DNA from: Runella sp. CRIBMP | GTDB taxonomy: Bacteria > Bacteroidota > Bacteroidia > Cytophagales > Spirosomataceae | Direction: 5' to 3' | Assembly (NCBI RefSeq): GCF_009905605.1 | Contig: NZ_JAAAKZ010000008.1 | Coordinates: 1-64,000, forward strand | Length of the DNA stretch: 64,000 nucleotides | Shown here: positions 42,863 through 49,624 of the stretch, piece after piece | Position numbering within the stretch: position 1 is the first letter of the stretch | Layout of the letters: the number at the start of each line of letters is the position of its first letter | Program-made: the position numbers and the translations under genes | Notes under the pieces: model-generated | The model's input: only the letters and a program-made list of their open reading frames with translations | What the model was told of the DNA's origin: nothing | The model's database searches: none

Positions 42863-43909
42863 ATGACAGTAACCGAAAAAATCAGTCTAAACCAGGCTGA
42901 AAATATTCCTTTTTCTTCCGTTTCCCAACCTGTTTTTACCTTTATTGATTTATTTGCTGGGATTGGCGGGTTCAGAATGGCCCTGCAATCCCTTGGTGGG
43001 CAGTGTGTGTTCAGCAGTGAATGGGACCCGCAGGCGCAGAAGACCTATGCGGCTAATTTTGGCGAAGCACCTTTTGGCGACATTACCAAGGAAGAAACCA
43101 AAAGTCAAATCCCCGACGGGTTCGATATTTTGTGCGGTGGCTTTCCCTGTCAAGCCTTTTCCATAGCGGGGCGTCGAGGCGGATTTGAAGATACGCGCGG
43201 AACGCTTTTTTTCGACGTGGCCGATATTATCCGACGAAAAAAACCAAAAGCCATTTTTCTGGAAAACGTCAAAGGGCTCATCAACCACGACAAAGGTCAA
43301 ACCCTCAAAACAATCTTAGCCACTCTACGCGAGGATTTGGGCTACTATGTACCCGAACCCAAAGTGATGAATGCCAAGGATTTCGGGGTGCCGCAGAATC
43401 GGGAGCGTATATTTATTGTCGGTTTTAGGGAAGATTTGAACATTGATAATTTTGAATATCCCAAACCGTTGGGTATTCCAGTAGCGTTTGAAGATGTAAA
43501 AGAGACGGAGCCCGTGTCGGCTAAATATTACTTATCTACCCAGTATTTACAGACGTTGATTAACCATAAACAACGCCATGCCAATAAAGGCAATGGTTTT
43601 GGCTATGAAATTATCGCCGATGATGCCATCGCCAATGCCATCGTAGTAGGAGGCATGGGGCGCGAACGAAATCTGGTGTACGACTTCAGAATTACGGATT
43701 ATACACCGCTGACCAAAATCAAAGGTGAAGTGAATCGGGAAGGTATCCGAAAAATGACCCCGCGCGAATGGGCTCGCCTTCAGGGCTTCCCCGATGATTT
43801 TAAGATCGTGGTGGCGGATGCTTCAGCCTATAAACAATTCGGAAATTCGGTGGCAGTGCCAGCTATTAGAGCTACGGCTGAGAAAATCGTGGAGCGAATG
43901 TTGGCCTGA
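42863..43909 (+). CDS. DNA (cytosine-5)-methyltransferase, apparently orphan
   Basis: 348 residues with all main m5C motifs: I in FTFIDLFAGIGGFRMALQSL, IV in FDILCGGFPCQAFSIAGRRG (catalytic Cys in PCQ), VI in AIFLENVKGL, VIII in DFGVPQNRERIFIVGF, a short target-recognition region around 200-270, and X in YKQFGNSVAVPAI. It methylates cytosine at C5 in a specific site. No restriction endonuclease or Vsr gene lies within several kb, so it is either a solitary epigenetic or anti-restriction enzyme or a remnant of a type II system. Two hairpins follow the gene. Confidence 0.93.
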   Translation: MTVTEKISLNQAENIPFSSVSQPVFTFIDLFAGIGGFRMALQSLGGQCVFSSEWDPQAQKTYAANFGEAPFGDITKEETKSQIPDGFDILCGGFPCQAFSIAGRRGGFEDTRGTLFFDVADIIRRKKPKAIFLENVKGLINHDKGQTLKTILATLREDLGYYVPEPKVMNAKDFGVPQNRERIFIVGFREDLNIDNFEYPKPLGIPVAFEDVKETEPVSAKYYLSTQYLQTLINHKQRHANKGNGFGYEIIADDAIANAIVVGGMGRERNLVYDFRITDYTPLTKIKGEVNREGIRKMTPREWARLQGFPDDFKIVVADASAYKQFGNSVAVPAIRATAEKIVERMLA

Positions 43910-43986
43910 TTTTTCGAACACATCGGCCAGAGGCCTTTAAATAATCGTCACGCGGTAGAGCTGAGCGACAGCGGAGACACGGGTGC

Positions 43987-44028
43987 CGTTGGTTTCTCAA
44001 AACCAACGACTGGGTTGCTCACAACCCA
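43987..44028 (+). repeat. Two tandem hairpins with identical CTCA loops
   Basis: CGTTGGTTT-CTCA-AAACCAACG (43987-44008) and TGGGTTG-CTCA-CAACCCA (44011-44028), 2 bp apart. Both are perfect stems. They look like REP-type or 3'-end structures between the methyltransferase and the convergent LysR gene. Confidence 0.7.
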
Positions 44029-44060
44029 ATGTATCCTATCAAAGAATAGTGCTTACAGGC

Positions 44061-44957
44061 CTACTTCCTGCTGTATTCGCGAAAGGCAAAACGCATGAAG
44101 GATTCGGCCATCGGCTCGGGTTGGCCCTGTAAATGAATCAACCAGAATTTCCTTAAAAGCACCAAGTCCTTCACTTTGATGAGCTTCAATTGTCCAGTAA
44201 TGAGCTCTTTCTGAATGGAGCGAATGGACAAAAACGCCATGCAATTGGCGTGCTCCAAAAAGGATTTGATACTTTCTGTGCCGCCCAAATGCATGATGAT
44301 TTGGAGGGACGATAATTTTAAATTGTGTTCTTTCAGGGCGCTTTCGATGACTTCTAACGTCCCCGAACCGCGCTCTCTCAGCACTAGCGGAATTTGGGTA
44401 AGCTGCTCAATGCTAATTTCTTCCAAAGGTGCCAATTTGCTGTTGCTGTGTACCACCGCCACGAGTTCATCATCCATGAAATCCACGTATTTGATGCCAG
44501 AATGATGTTTTTTTCCTTCTACCACCCCCAAATCAATGGCGTGCGACAAAACGGCATTTTCAATCATCTCGGTATTTCCGTTGAGCAACGACAGCTCTAT
44601 TTGGGGGAATTTTTCGTAATATTTGGCCAGCAGTGGCGCAATGAGGTATTGTCCGATGGTTGTACTCGCACCCAACCGAAGAATCCCGCTGTGTTTGGAT
44701 TGCAGGGTGCTGAGTTCAAAGGCTGCTTCCTGATACAGGTGTAAAATCTGACCCGCATAGCGTTTGAGCAATTCGCCCGCAGGGGTAAGAAAAACGGCAT
44801 TGCCTTTCCGTTCAAACAGCCTCGTGCCGTACTGTTGTTCTAGTTCGCGAATGTGCTTAGTAACGGCAGGTTGCGTAATAAATAATTCACCAGCGGCTTT
44901 GGTAAAGCTCAGGTGTTGGGCAACACTGTTGAAAACTTTCAGGCGGAAATCAGACAC
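44061..44957 (-). CDS. LysR-family transcriptional regulator (1)
   Basis: 298 residues. N-terminal winged HTH: RLKVFNSVAQHLSFTKAAGE, ITQPAVTKHIRELEQQYG. The effector-binding periplasmic-protein-like domain follows from about residue 90 (ILRLGASTTIGQYLIAPLLA, VLRERGSGTLEVIESALKEH). The GASTTIG motif is found in CysB/CbbR-type regulators. No divergent target gene is next to it; the convergent neighbour is the DNA methyltransferase. A second LysR gene lies 95 bp upstream in the same orientation but the two are not close copies. Confidence 0.92.
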   Translation of the reverse strand: MSDFRLKVFNSVAQHLSFTKAAGELFITQPAVTKHIRELEQQYGTRLFERKGNAVFLTPAGELLKRYAGQILHLYQEAAFELSTLQSKHSGILRLGASTTIGQYLIAPLLAKYYEKFPQIELSLLNGNTEMIENAVLSHAIDLGVVEGKKHHSGIKYVDFMDDELVAVVHSNSKLAPLEEISIEQLTQIPLVLRERGSGTLEVIESALKEHNLKLSSLQIIMHLGGTESIKSFLEHANCMAFLSIRSIQKELITGQLKLIKVKDLVLLRKFWLIHLQGQPEPMAESFMRFAFREYSRK

Positions 44958-45051
44958 GGGGTAAAAAGCTTGGGTTGATGTACAAAGTAAAGGGAATTTG
45001 AGAAAAACGCGCGCATTTGATGATTTTGCAAAAATTTGTCTTCATCTAGGC

Positions 45052-45975
45052 TCAATAATTCTCAAACCAAGCAAACTTAACATTAATAATATTTTGCTTT
45101 TCTTTTTTGAGGTAATTAAGATAGGCATTAGCTACGGGCGACAGTTTTTTATCTTTTAACCAAATCAGCGTCCAAGTAGATGTTATGGGAAAGCCTTCGA
45201 CGGGAATGATGTGCAATTGCTGGTTGACTAACTCATTTTTAATGCCGATTAATGGCATTATTGAATAACCTAGCCCTGCAATAACGGCTTGTTTAACGGC
45301 TTCATTTGAGGTTAATTCCATCTTTTTGAGTACTGGAAGGCTATTTTGAATAATAAACTTTTCCATCACATGCCTCGTGCCTGACCCTGGCTCTCGATAG
45401 ATAAGTGGTATAGTTTCAAAGATGCTTTTATCGTATCGACTTGCCTCATAGCTCACTTCCGAATTCCCAACCACAAAGAGCTTGTTCTGCATCAATTCCA
45501 CTTTATCAATTTTTAGATTTTCTGGCAACACGCTCACCAACGAAAAATCTACTTCGTTTTTTTCTAAGCTTGCTACTACTTGGGCTTTGTTAGTGACATC
45601 CATAAGGAGTTCAATTCCAGAGTGTTGTTTGATAAAATCAGCAATAAAATAGGGAGCTATGTATTTTCCCGTGGATACTACCGAGAGTTTAAGTTTTCCC
45701 GTAAGTTGTCCTTTGTGGGCGTGCATTTTATAATTGATGGCATAGACTTCACTCAGAATTTTATCGGCAGCCTCCACAATCTCTTTACCAAAATCAGTGA
45801 CATAAATTTTCTTGTTTATGACTTCTATCAACGGCACTTCAAACTGATCCTGAAAGTTTTTGAGCTGAATCGAAACCGCTGGTTGGGTTAAATGTAGCTC
45901 CTCTGCTGCCTTGGTAACGCTCAGTGTTTGGGCCACTTTTAGAAAAACTCTTAGCTGATTGAGGGTATAGTTCAT
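45052..45975 (-). CDS. LysR-family transcriptional regulator (2)
   Basis: 307 residues. HTH in LNQLRVFLKVAQTLSVTKAA and LTQPAVSIQLKNFQDQFEV; effector domain with KLSVVSTGKYIAPYFIADFI and IYREPGSGTRHVMEKF, as in the CbbR-like branch. It is divergent from the isocitrate dehydrogenase gene across 93 bp, the classic arrangement in which a LysR protein controls its neighbour and itself. A 7-bp dyad overlaps its start codon. It therefore probably responds to a carbon-metabolism signal, though the effector is unknown. Confidence 0.92.
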   Translation of the reverse strand: MNYTLNQLRVFLKVAQTLSVTKAAEELHLTQPAVSIQLKNFQDQFEVPLIEVINKKIYVTDFGKEIVEAADKILSEVYAINYKMHAHKGQLTGKLKLSVVSTGKYIAPYFIADFIKQHSGIELLMDVTNKAQVVASLEKNEVDFSLVSVLPENLKIDKVELMQNKLFVVGNSEVSYEASRYDKSIFETIPLIYREPGSGTRHVMEKFIIQNSLPVLKKMELTSNEAVKQAVIAGLGYSIMPLIGIKNELVNQQLHIIPVEGFPITSTWTLIWLKDKKLSPVANAYLNYLKKEKQNIINVKFAWFENY

Positions 45976-45990
45976 AAAAAATGTTTATGA
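45972..45990. promoter_or_regulatory. Dyad TCATAAA-N5-TTTATGA, candidate LysR operator
   Basis: A perfect 7-bp inverted repeat with a 5-bp spacer overlapping the LysR start codon. A related half-site CTTATGA lies at about 46016. Placed between the LysR gene and icd, it could bind the regulator. Confidence 0.4.
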
Positions 45991-45999
45991 TAATAATAG

Positions 46000-46007
46000 C
46001 AAAGTTA
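46000..46007 (-). promoter_or_regulatory. TAnnTTTG -7 element for the second LysR gene
   Basis: CAAAGTTA on the plus strand is TAACTTTG on the minus strand, 25 bases before the LysR start. No good -33 element at the expected distance. Confidence 0.35.
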
Positions 46008-46068
46008 AATAAAAACTTATGAAAATCAGTGCAGACCTTTGTGCCGTCAATCAAAAACCAATCAAGTA

Positions 46069-47505
46069 ATGAAAAGAATTACGGTAGCAAAAGGCGATGG
46101 CATTGGGCCTGAAATTATGGATGCCACTCTGTCTATTATTAAAGCCGCAGGAGCTCAAATTGAAATTGATGAAGTAGAGGTAGGCGAAAAAGTGTACCTA
46201 GCTGGCAATACAGCGGGGATTGCAAAAGAATCTTGGGATATCATCCGCAGGAACAAAATTTTCCTCAAAGCTCCCATTACCACACCGCAGGGGGGAGGAT
46301 ACAAAAGTTTGAACGTAACTACCCGAAAGTTTTTGGGCTTATATGCCAACATACGCCCTTGCGTTAGTTTACATCCCTTCGTGAAGACCAAGCACCCCGA
46401 GATGGACATTGTCATTGTCAGGGAAAATGAAGAAGACCTGTACGCAGGAATAGAACATCAACAAACCGATGAAGTGGTTCAGTGTCTTAAACTCATCAGC
46501 CGTCCGGGTTGCGAAAAAATAATCCGTTATGCTTTTGAGTATGCCAAACAGTACGGACGAAAAAAAGTCACTTGCTTTACCAAAGACAACATCATGAAAC
46601 AAACGGATGGATTGTTTCATCAGGTGTTTGATGAGATTGCCAAAGAATACCCCACCATCGAAAATGAGCATTGGATTATTGACATTGGGGCGGCAAAAAT
46701 GGCCGACACACCTGAGGTGTTTGATGTGATTGTGATGCCCAATTTATACGGAGATGTGCTGAGCGATGTTGCCGCGCAAATTGCTGGCTCGGTAGGTTTG
46801 GCTGGCTCGGCAAATATTGGCGAAGAATGTGCCATGTTTGAAGCCATTCATGGCTCAGCCCCGCGCAGGGCAGGACAAAATCTGGCAAACCCGTCGGGAT
46901 TGTTGCAAGGGGCGATTCAGATGCTGAATCATATCGGACAAACAGAGGTGGCAGAAAAAGTACAAAACGCGTGGCTGAAAACGATTGAAGACGGAATCCA
47001 CACCTATGACATTTTCAAAGAAGGAGTGAGCAAGCAAAAAGTGGGAACCAAAGAGTTTGCCGAAGCAGTGATTAGCAACTTAGGCCAAAAACCTTCTCAA
47101 TTCAAAGCGGTTAGCTACGCCAACGGCTCAGCACTTAATCTACCCAAATACCAACGCAAAGCGCCCAAGTTAAAAGAACTGCTTGGCGTAGATTTATTTG
47201 TACACTGGAACGGAACCAGCGCCGACGAACTGGCAGAAAAAGTGCAACAAATCAACACATCTGAGGTACAAATCAGCATGATTACCAATCGTGGCATCAA
47301 AGTATGGCCAGATGGATTCTCCGAAACATTCTGCACCGACCACTGGCGTTGTCGCTTTAAGCCTCTCGAAGGAAAGAGCTTAGATAAAACACAAATCATT
47401 CAACTGCTGGGGGCGGCTCACGAGAAAGGTATTGACGTCGTCAAGACCGAAAACTTGTACGCTTTTGACGGAAAGCCAGCGTTTTCTTTGGGGCAAGGGC
47501 AGTAA
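46069..47505 (+). CDS. icd: NADP-dependent isocitrate dehydrogenase
   Basis: 478 residues from ATG 46069 (MKRITVAKGDGIGPEIMDAT); the frame is open 10 codons earlier but the family N-terminus fits here. Substrate-binding and catalytic regions: VTTRKFLGLYANIRPCVSLH, IVRENEEDLYAGIEHQQTDE, TKDNIMKQTDG, VMPNLYGDVLSDVAAQIAGS and the coenzyme loop EAIHGSAPRRAGQNLANPSG. The ~140-residue C-terminal extension after KQKVGTKEFAEAVI is seen in Thermus-type enzymes of ~490 residues. It catalyses oxidative decarboxylation of isocitrate to 2-oxoglutarate in the TCA cycle. Likely controlled by the divergent LysR protein. Confidence 0.93.
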   Translation: MKRITVAKGDGIGPEIMDATLSIIKAAGAQIEIDEVEVGEKVYLAGNTAGIAKESWDIIRRNKIFLKAPITTPQGGGYKSLNVTTRKFLGLYANIRPCVSLHPFVKTKHPEMDIVIVRENEEDLYAGIEHQQTDEVVQCLKLISRPGCEKIIRYAFEYAKQYGRKKVTCFTKDNIMKQTDGLFHQVFDEIAKEYPTIENEHWIIDIGAAKMADTPEVFDVIVMPNLYGDVLSDVAAQIAGSVGLAGSANIGEECAMFEAIHGSAPRRAGQNLANPSGLLQGAIQMLNHIGQTEVAEKVQNAWLKTIEDGIHTYDIFKEGVSKQKVGTKEFAEAVISNLGQKPSQFKAVSYANGSALNLPKYQRKAPKLKELLGVDLFVHWNGTSADELAEKVQQINTSEVQISMITNRGIKVWPDGFSETFCTDHWRCRFKPLEGKSLDKTQIIQLLGAAHEKGIDVVKTENLYAFDGKPAFSLGQGQ

Positions 47506-47523
47506 CTTTAACTTTTTTCAATC

Positions 47524-47763
47524 ATGAACATCCCACTTCTCAAAGGAAATTTCACTCAATCTGAGGCGCTTGATATTCTTACGCAATTGGTTCATGTAAA
47601 AATAAAATTTCATGAAAGTAAGATTGAAAAAAGTGATAATGAAGAGGATATAAAAATGCGCGAAAATCGTATTAAAAACCTACTTCAGGATTTCTATGAA
47701 GCAAAACAGCTCATACTCAAGCAAAAGCAGTGTGATTTGAATGCTGAAATTCATATCGGCTAA
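47524..47763 (+). CDS. Small hypothetical protein (79 residues), icd-linked
   Basis: MNIPLLKGNFTQSEALDILT begins a short, charged, helix-rich protein (KIEKSDNEEDIKMRENRIKN) with no membrane segment. It lies 18 bp after icd and is probably translated from the same mRNA. No family recognised with confidence; the composition fits a small coiled-coil cytoplasmic protein. A hairpin (47769-47796) follows its stop. Confidence 0.65.
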   Translation: MNIPLLKGNFTQSEALDILTQLVHVKIKFHESKIEKSDNEEDIKMRENRIKNLLQDFYEAKQLILKQKQCDLNAEIHIG

Positions 47764-47768
47764 AAAAC

Positions 47769-47796
47769 GGGTTGTACCCTCAATTGGGTACAACCC
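47769..47796 (+). terminator. Hairpin after the icd-linked small gene
   Basis: GGGTTGTACCC and GGGTACAACCC form a perfect 11-bp stem around a 6-nt loop. No T-run follows, so it may only protect the 3' end or attenuate into the next gene. Confidence 0.5.
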
Positions 47797-47820
47797 AAAT
47801 TAAAATGTCACGAACAAATC

Positions 47821-48369
47821 ATGAACGCTAAGCCCCAAAATCAGTTGTTTCTGGTGTGTCCATTTTGCCAAATGGAAAGGTTTATTACCAAGCACTTCGG
47901 GGACGTTTTGTTTCTTTCTGCGCCTGCCTCGGTCTTCTATTTTGATGATGCCAACTTCTTGAAAGCGGTCAAAAAAACAATTCAAAGAGAAAAAATAACC
48001 GATATATGCTTGGTCGGAGAAGTGTCCTGCTGTTTTATCCAATATGTGCTGCAAAACAAAAGCATGACGGGGCTTAGGTGCGAATCAGAGATTCAAGAGT
48101 TGTTTTCAAAAACAGATACGACATTTTCATTGACCGAGAAGCTTTTAAAGAAGCAATTGTATGAGATGAGTTGTCAAAGTATATTCGGCAACGAAATAGA
48201 AGAGGGGCAAATACGTATTCACGCACTTTTGACCTCCAAGCACGACGACTTTATTACACCCATTAACTGGGAATTTTTAGAGCGTATACAACTGGCTGCC
48301 GCCCAAAATGGCAATTTGGACAATGCCAGTAAGATGCTAACGCTATACTGCACAGAGTCAATTGTTTAG
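47821..48369 (+). CDS. Hypothetical protein, possible degenerate beta-carbonic-anhydrase-like fold
   Basis: 182 residues, cytoplasmic. The first half can be laid against beta-carbonic anhydrases: CPFCQMERFITKHFGDVLFL where CxDSR...GDLF is expected, and ANFLKAVKKTIQREKITDIC followed by LVGEVSCCF where NFLSVLQYAV..K.I.VCGHYGCG stands. If the alignment is right, the Asp-Arg dyad is lost and the zinc-binding His is replaced by Glu, so it would not be a classical enzyme. This is inference from pattern, not a firm family call. It follows icd and the 79-residue gene in the same orientation and may be their operon partner. Confidence 0.4.
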   Translation: MNAKPQNQLFLVCPFCQMERFITKHFGDVLFLSAPASVFYFDDANFLKAVKKTIQREKITDICLVGEVSCCFIQYVLQNKSMTGLRCESEIQELFSKTDTTFSLTEKLLKKQLYEMSCQSIFGNEIEEGQIRIHALLTSKHDDFITPINWEFLERIQLAAAQNGNLDNASKMLTLYCTESIV

Positions 48370-48471
48370 CGCTTGTATCAATGGGTCTTATGCGTTGCAG
48401 CGTAAGGAGGTCGATAGGGGTGTAGGTTTGTCAATAACATGGTTTCAGGGCATATCTCGTCGTTAAAGAGC

Positions 48472-48494
48472 AGGCAAAAGGTGTTTTTTTGCCT
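48472..48494 (+). terminator. Hairpin terminator before the MoxR gene
   Basis: AGGCAAAA (48472-48479) and TTTTGCCT (48487-48494) with a 7-nt T-rich loop, about 100 bases after the hypothetical gene. The rest of 48370-48587 shows nothing recognisable. Confidence 0.5.
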
Positions 48495-48587
48495 TTGAAA
48501 AACAGAGATTGCAGAAAAAACGTAAGAAAATAAGGTGTAAAAACGGGTAATTCCTAACTTTACATCTTACACTTACTTTGAAACCAA

Positions 48588-49544
48588 ATGCCACAAAACA
48601 AAATACAGGAGATTTTTGAGGAAATGGGGAAAGTGGTTGTGGGGCAAGAAAACCTTATCAATCGACTGCTTATAGGATTATGTACGGGAGGACATATTTT
48701 GCTGGAAGGCGTACCTGGCTTAGCCAAAACGCTCACTGTCAATACCTTGGCTAAGGTGTTGCACCTTGATTTTCAGCGCATTCAGTTTACCCCCGATTTA
48801 CTTCCTGCCGACATCATCGGCACCATGATTTACAAACCCAAATTGGGCGATTATGAAGTAAAAAAAGGGCCCATTTTTGCCAATATGATTTTGGCCGATG
48901 AGGTCAACCGCTCACCAGCCAAGGTGCAATCGGCGCTGTTGGAAGCAATGCAGGAAAAGCAGGTGACCATCGGCGAAGATACCTTTCGCCTCGACCGCCC
49001 GTTTTTTGTGTTGGCGACCCAAAACCCCGTGGAGCAGGAAGGTACTTACCCACTACCCGAAGCGCAGTTGGACCGTTTTATGATGAAAGTTTTTGTGGAT
49101 TATCCCAGCAAAACCGAAGAAATGGAAGTGATGCGCCGGATGTCAAATCTGGATTATAACTACGAGCCGAAAGCAATCTTGACGAAGGAAGATATTGCGC
49201 AAATTCGCCACGGAATCAACCAGATTACGCTTTCTGAAACCTTAGAAAACTACATCGTAGAGCTGGTTTTTGCTACGCGTCGCCCGCTAGATTATGGTTT
49301 GCGCGACGAAGCCCGCTACATGCAGTTTGGCGTATCGCCCCGCGGCACGATTAAACTCAACTTAGCCGCCAAAGCATTGGCGTATTTTGCGGGCCGCGAT
49401 TATGTGCTTCCAGAAGATATAAAAGAAGCCGCCCCCGACGTATTCAATCACCGAATCATGCTCAACTACGAAGCCGAAGCCGACGGCATCACGACGCGCT
49501 ACGTCATTGATTCAATTCTGCGGAAGGTAGCCATTGGAAGGTAA
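48588..49544 (+). CDS. MoxR-family AAA+ ATPase
   Basis: 318 residues, normal for MoxR. Walker A in HILLEGVPGLAKTLTVNTLA, Walker B in ANMILADEVNRSPAKVQSAL, sensor 1 in FFVLATQNPVEQEGTYPLPE with the Arg-rich QLDRFMMKVF block, and the C-terminal lid (VLPEDIKEAAPDVFNHRIML). MoxR proteins are chaperone-like ATPases that mature or activate partner complexes, usually with DUF58 and von Willebrand A proteins encoded next door. None of these partners is adjacent here: a terminator follows and then a convergent peptidase. Confidence 0.94.
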   Translation: MPQNKIQEIFEEMGKVVVGQENLINRLLIGLCTGGHILLEGVPGLAKTLTVNTLAKVLHLDFQRIQFTPDLLPADIIGTMIYKPKLGDYEVKKGPIFANMILADEVNRSPAKVQSALLEAMQEKQVTIGEDTFRLDRPFFVLATQNPVEQEGTYPLPEAQLDRFMMKVFVDYPSKTEEMEVMRRMSNLDYNYEPKAILTKEDIAQIRHGINQITLSETLENYIVELVFATRRPLDYGLRDEARYMQFGVSPRGTIKLNLAAKALAYFAGRDYVLPEDIKEAAPDVFNHRIMLNYEAEADGITTRYVIDSILRKVAIGR

Positions 49545-49561
49545 AGTTGTTCTATATTCAT

Positions 49562-49597
49562 AAAAAGAACGCTCAGAAAACCCTGAGCGCTCTTTTT
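49562..49597. terminator. Terminator after the MoxR gene
   Basis: AAAAAGAACGCTCAG and CTGAGCGCTCTTTTT form a 15-bp stem with one A-C mismatch and a 6-nt loop. A/T tails on both sides fit the convergent MoxR and peptidase genes. Confidence 0.85.
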
Positions 49598-49624
49598 ATG
49601 AACTTTCATGTTTTTGTTGGGGGG

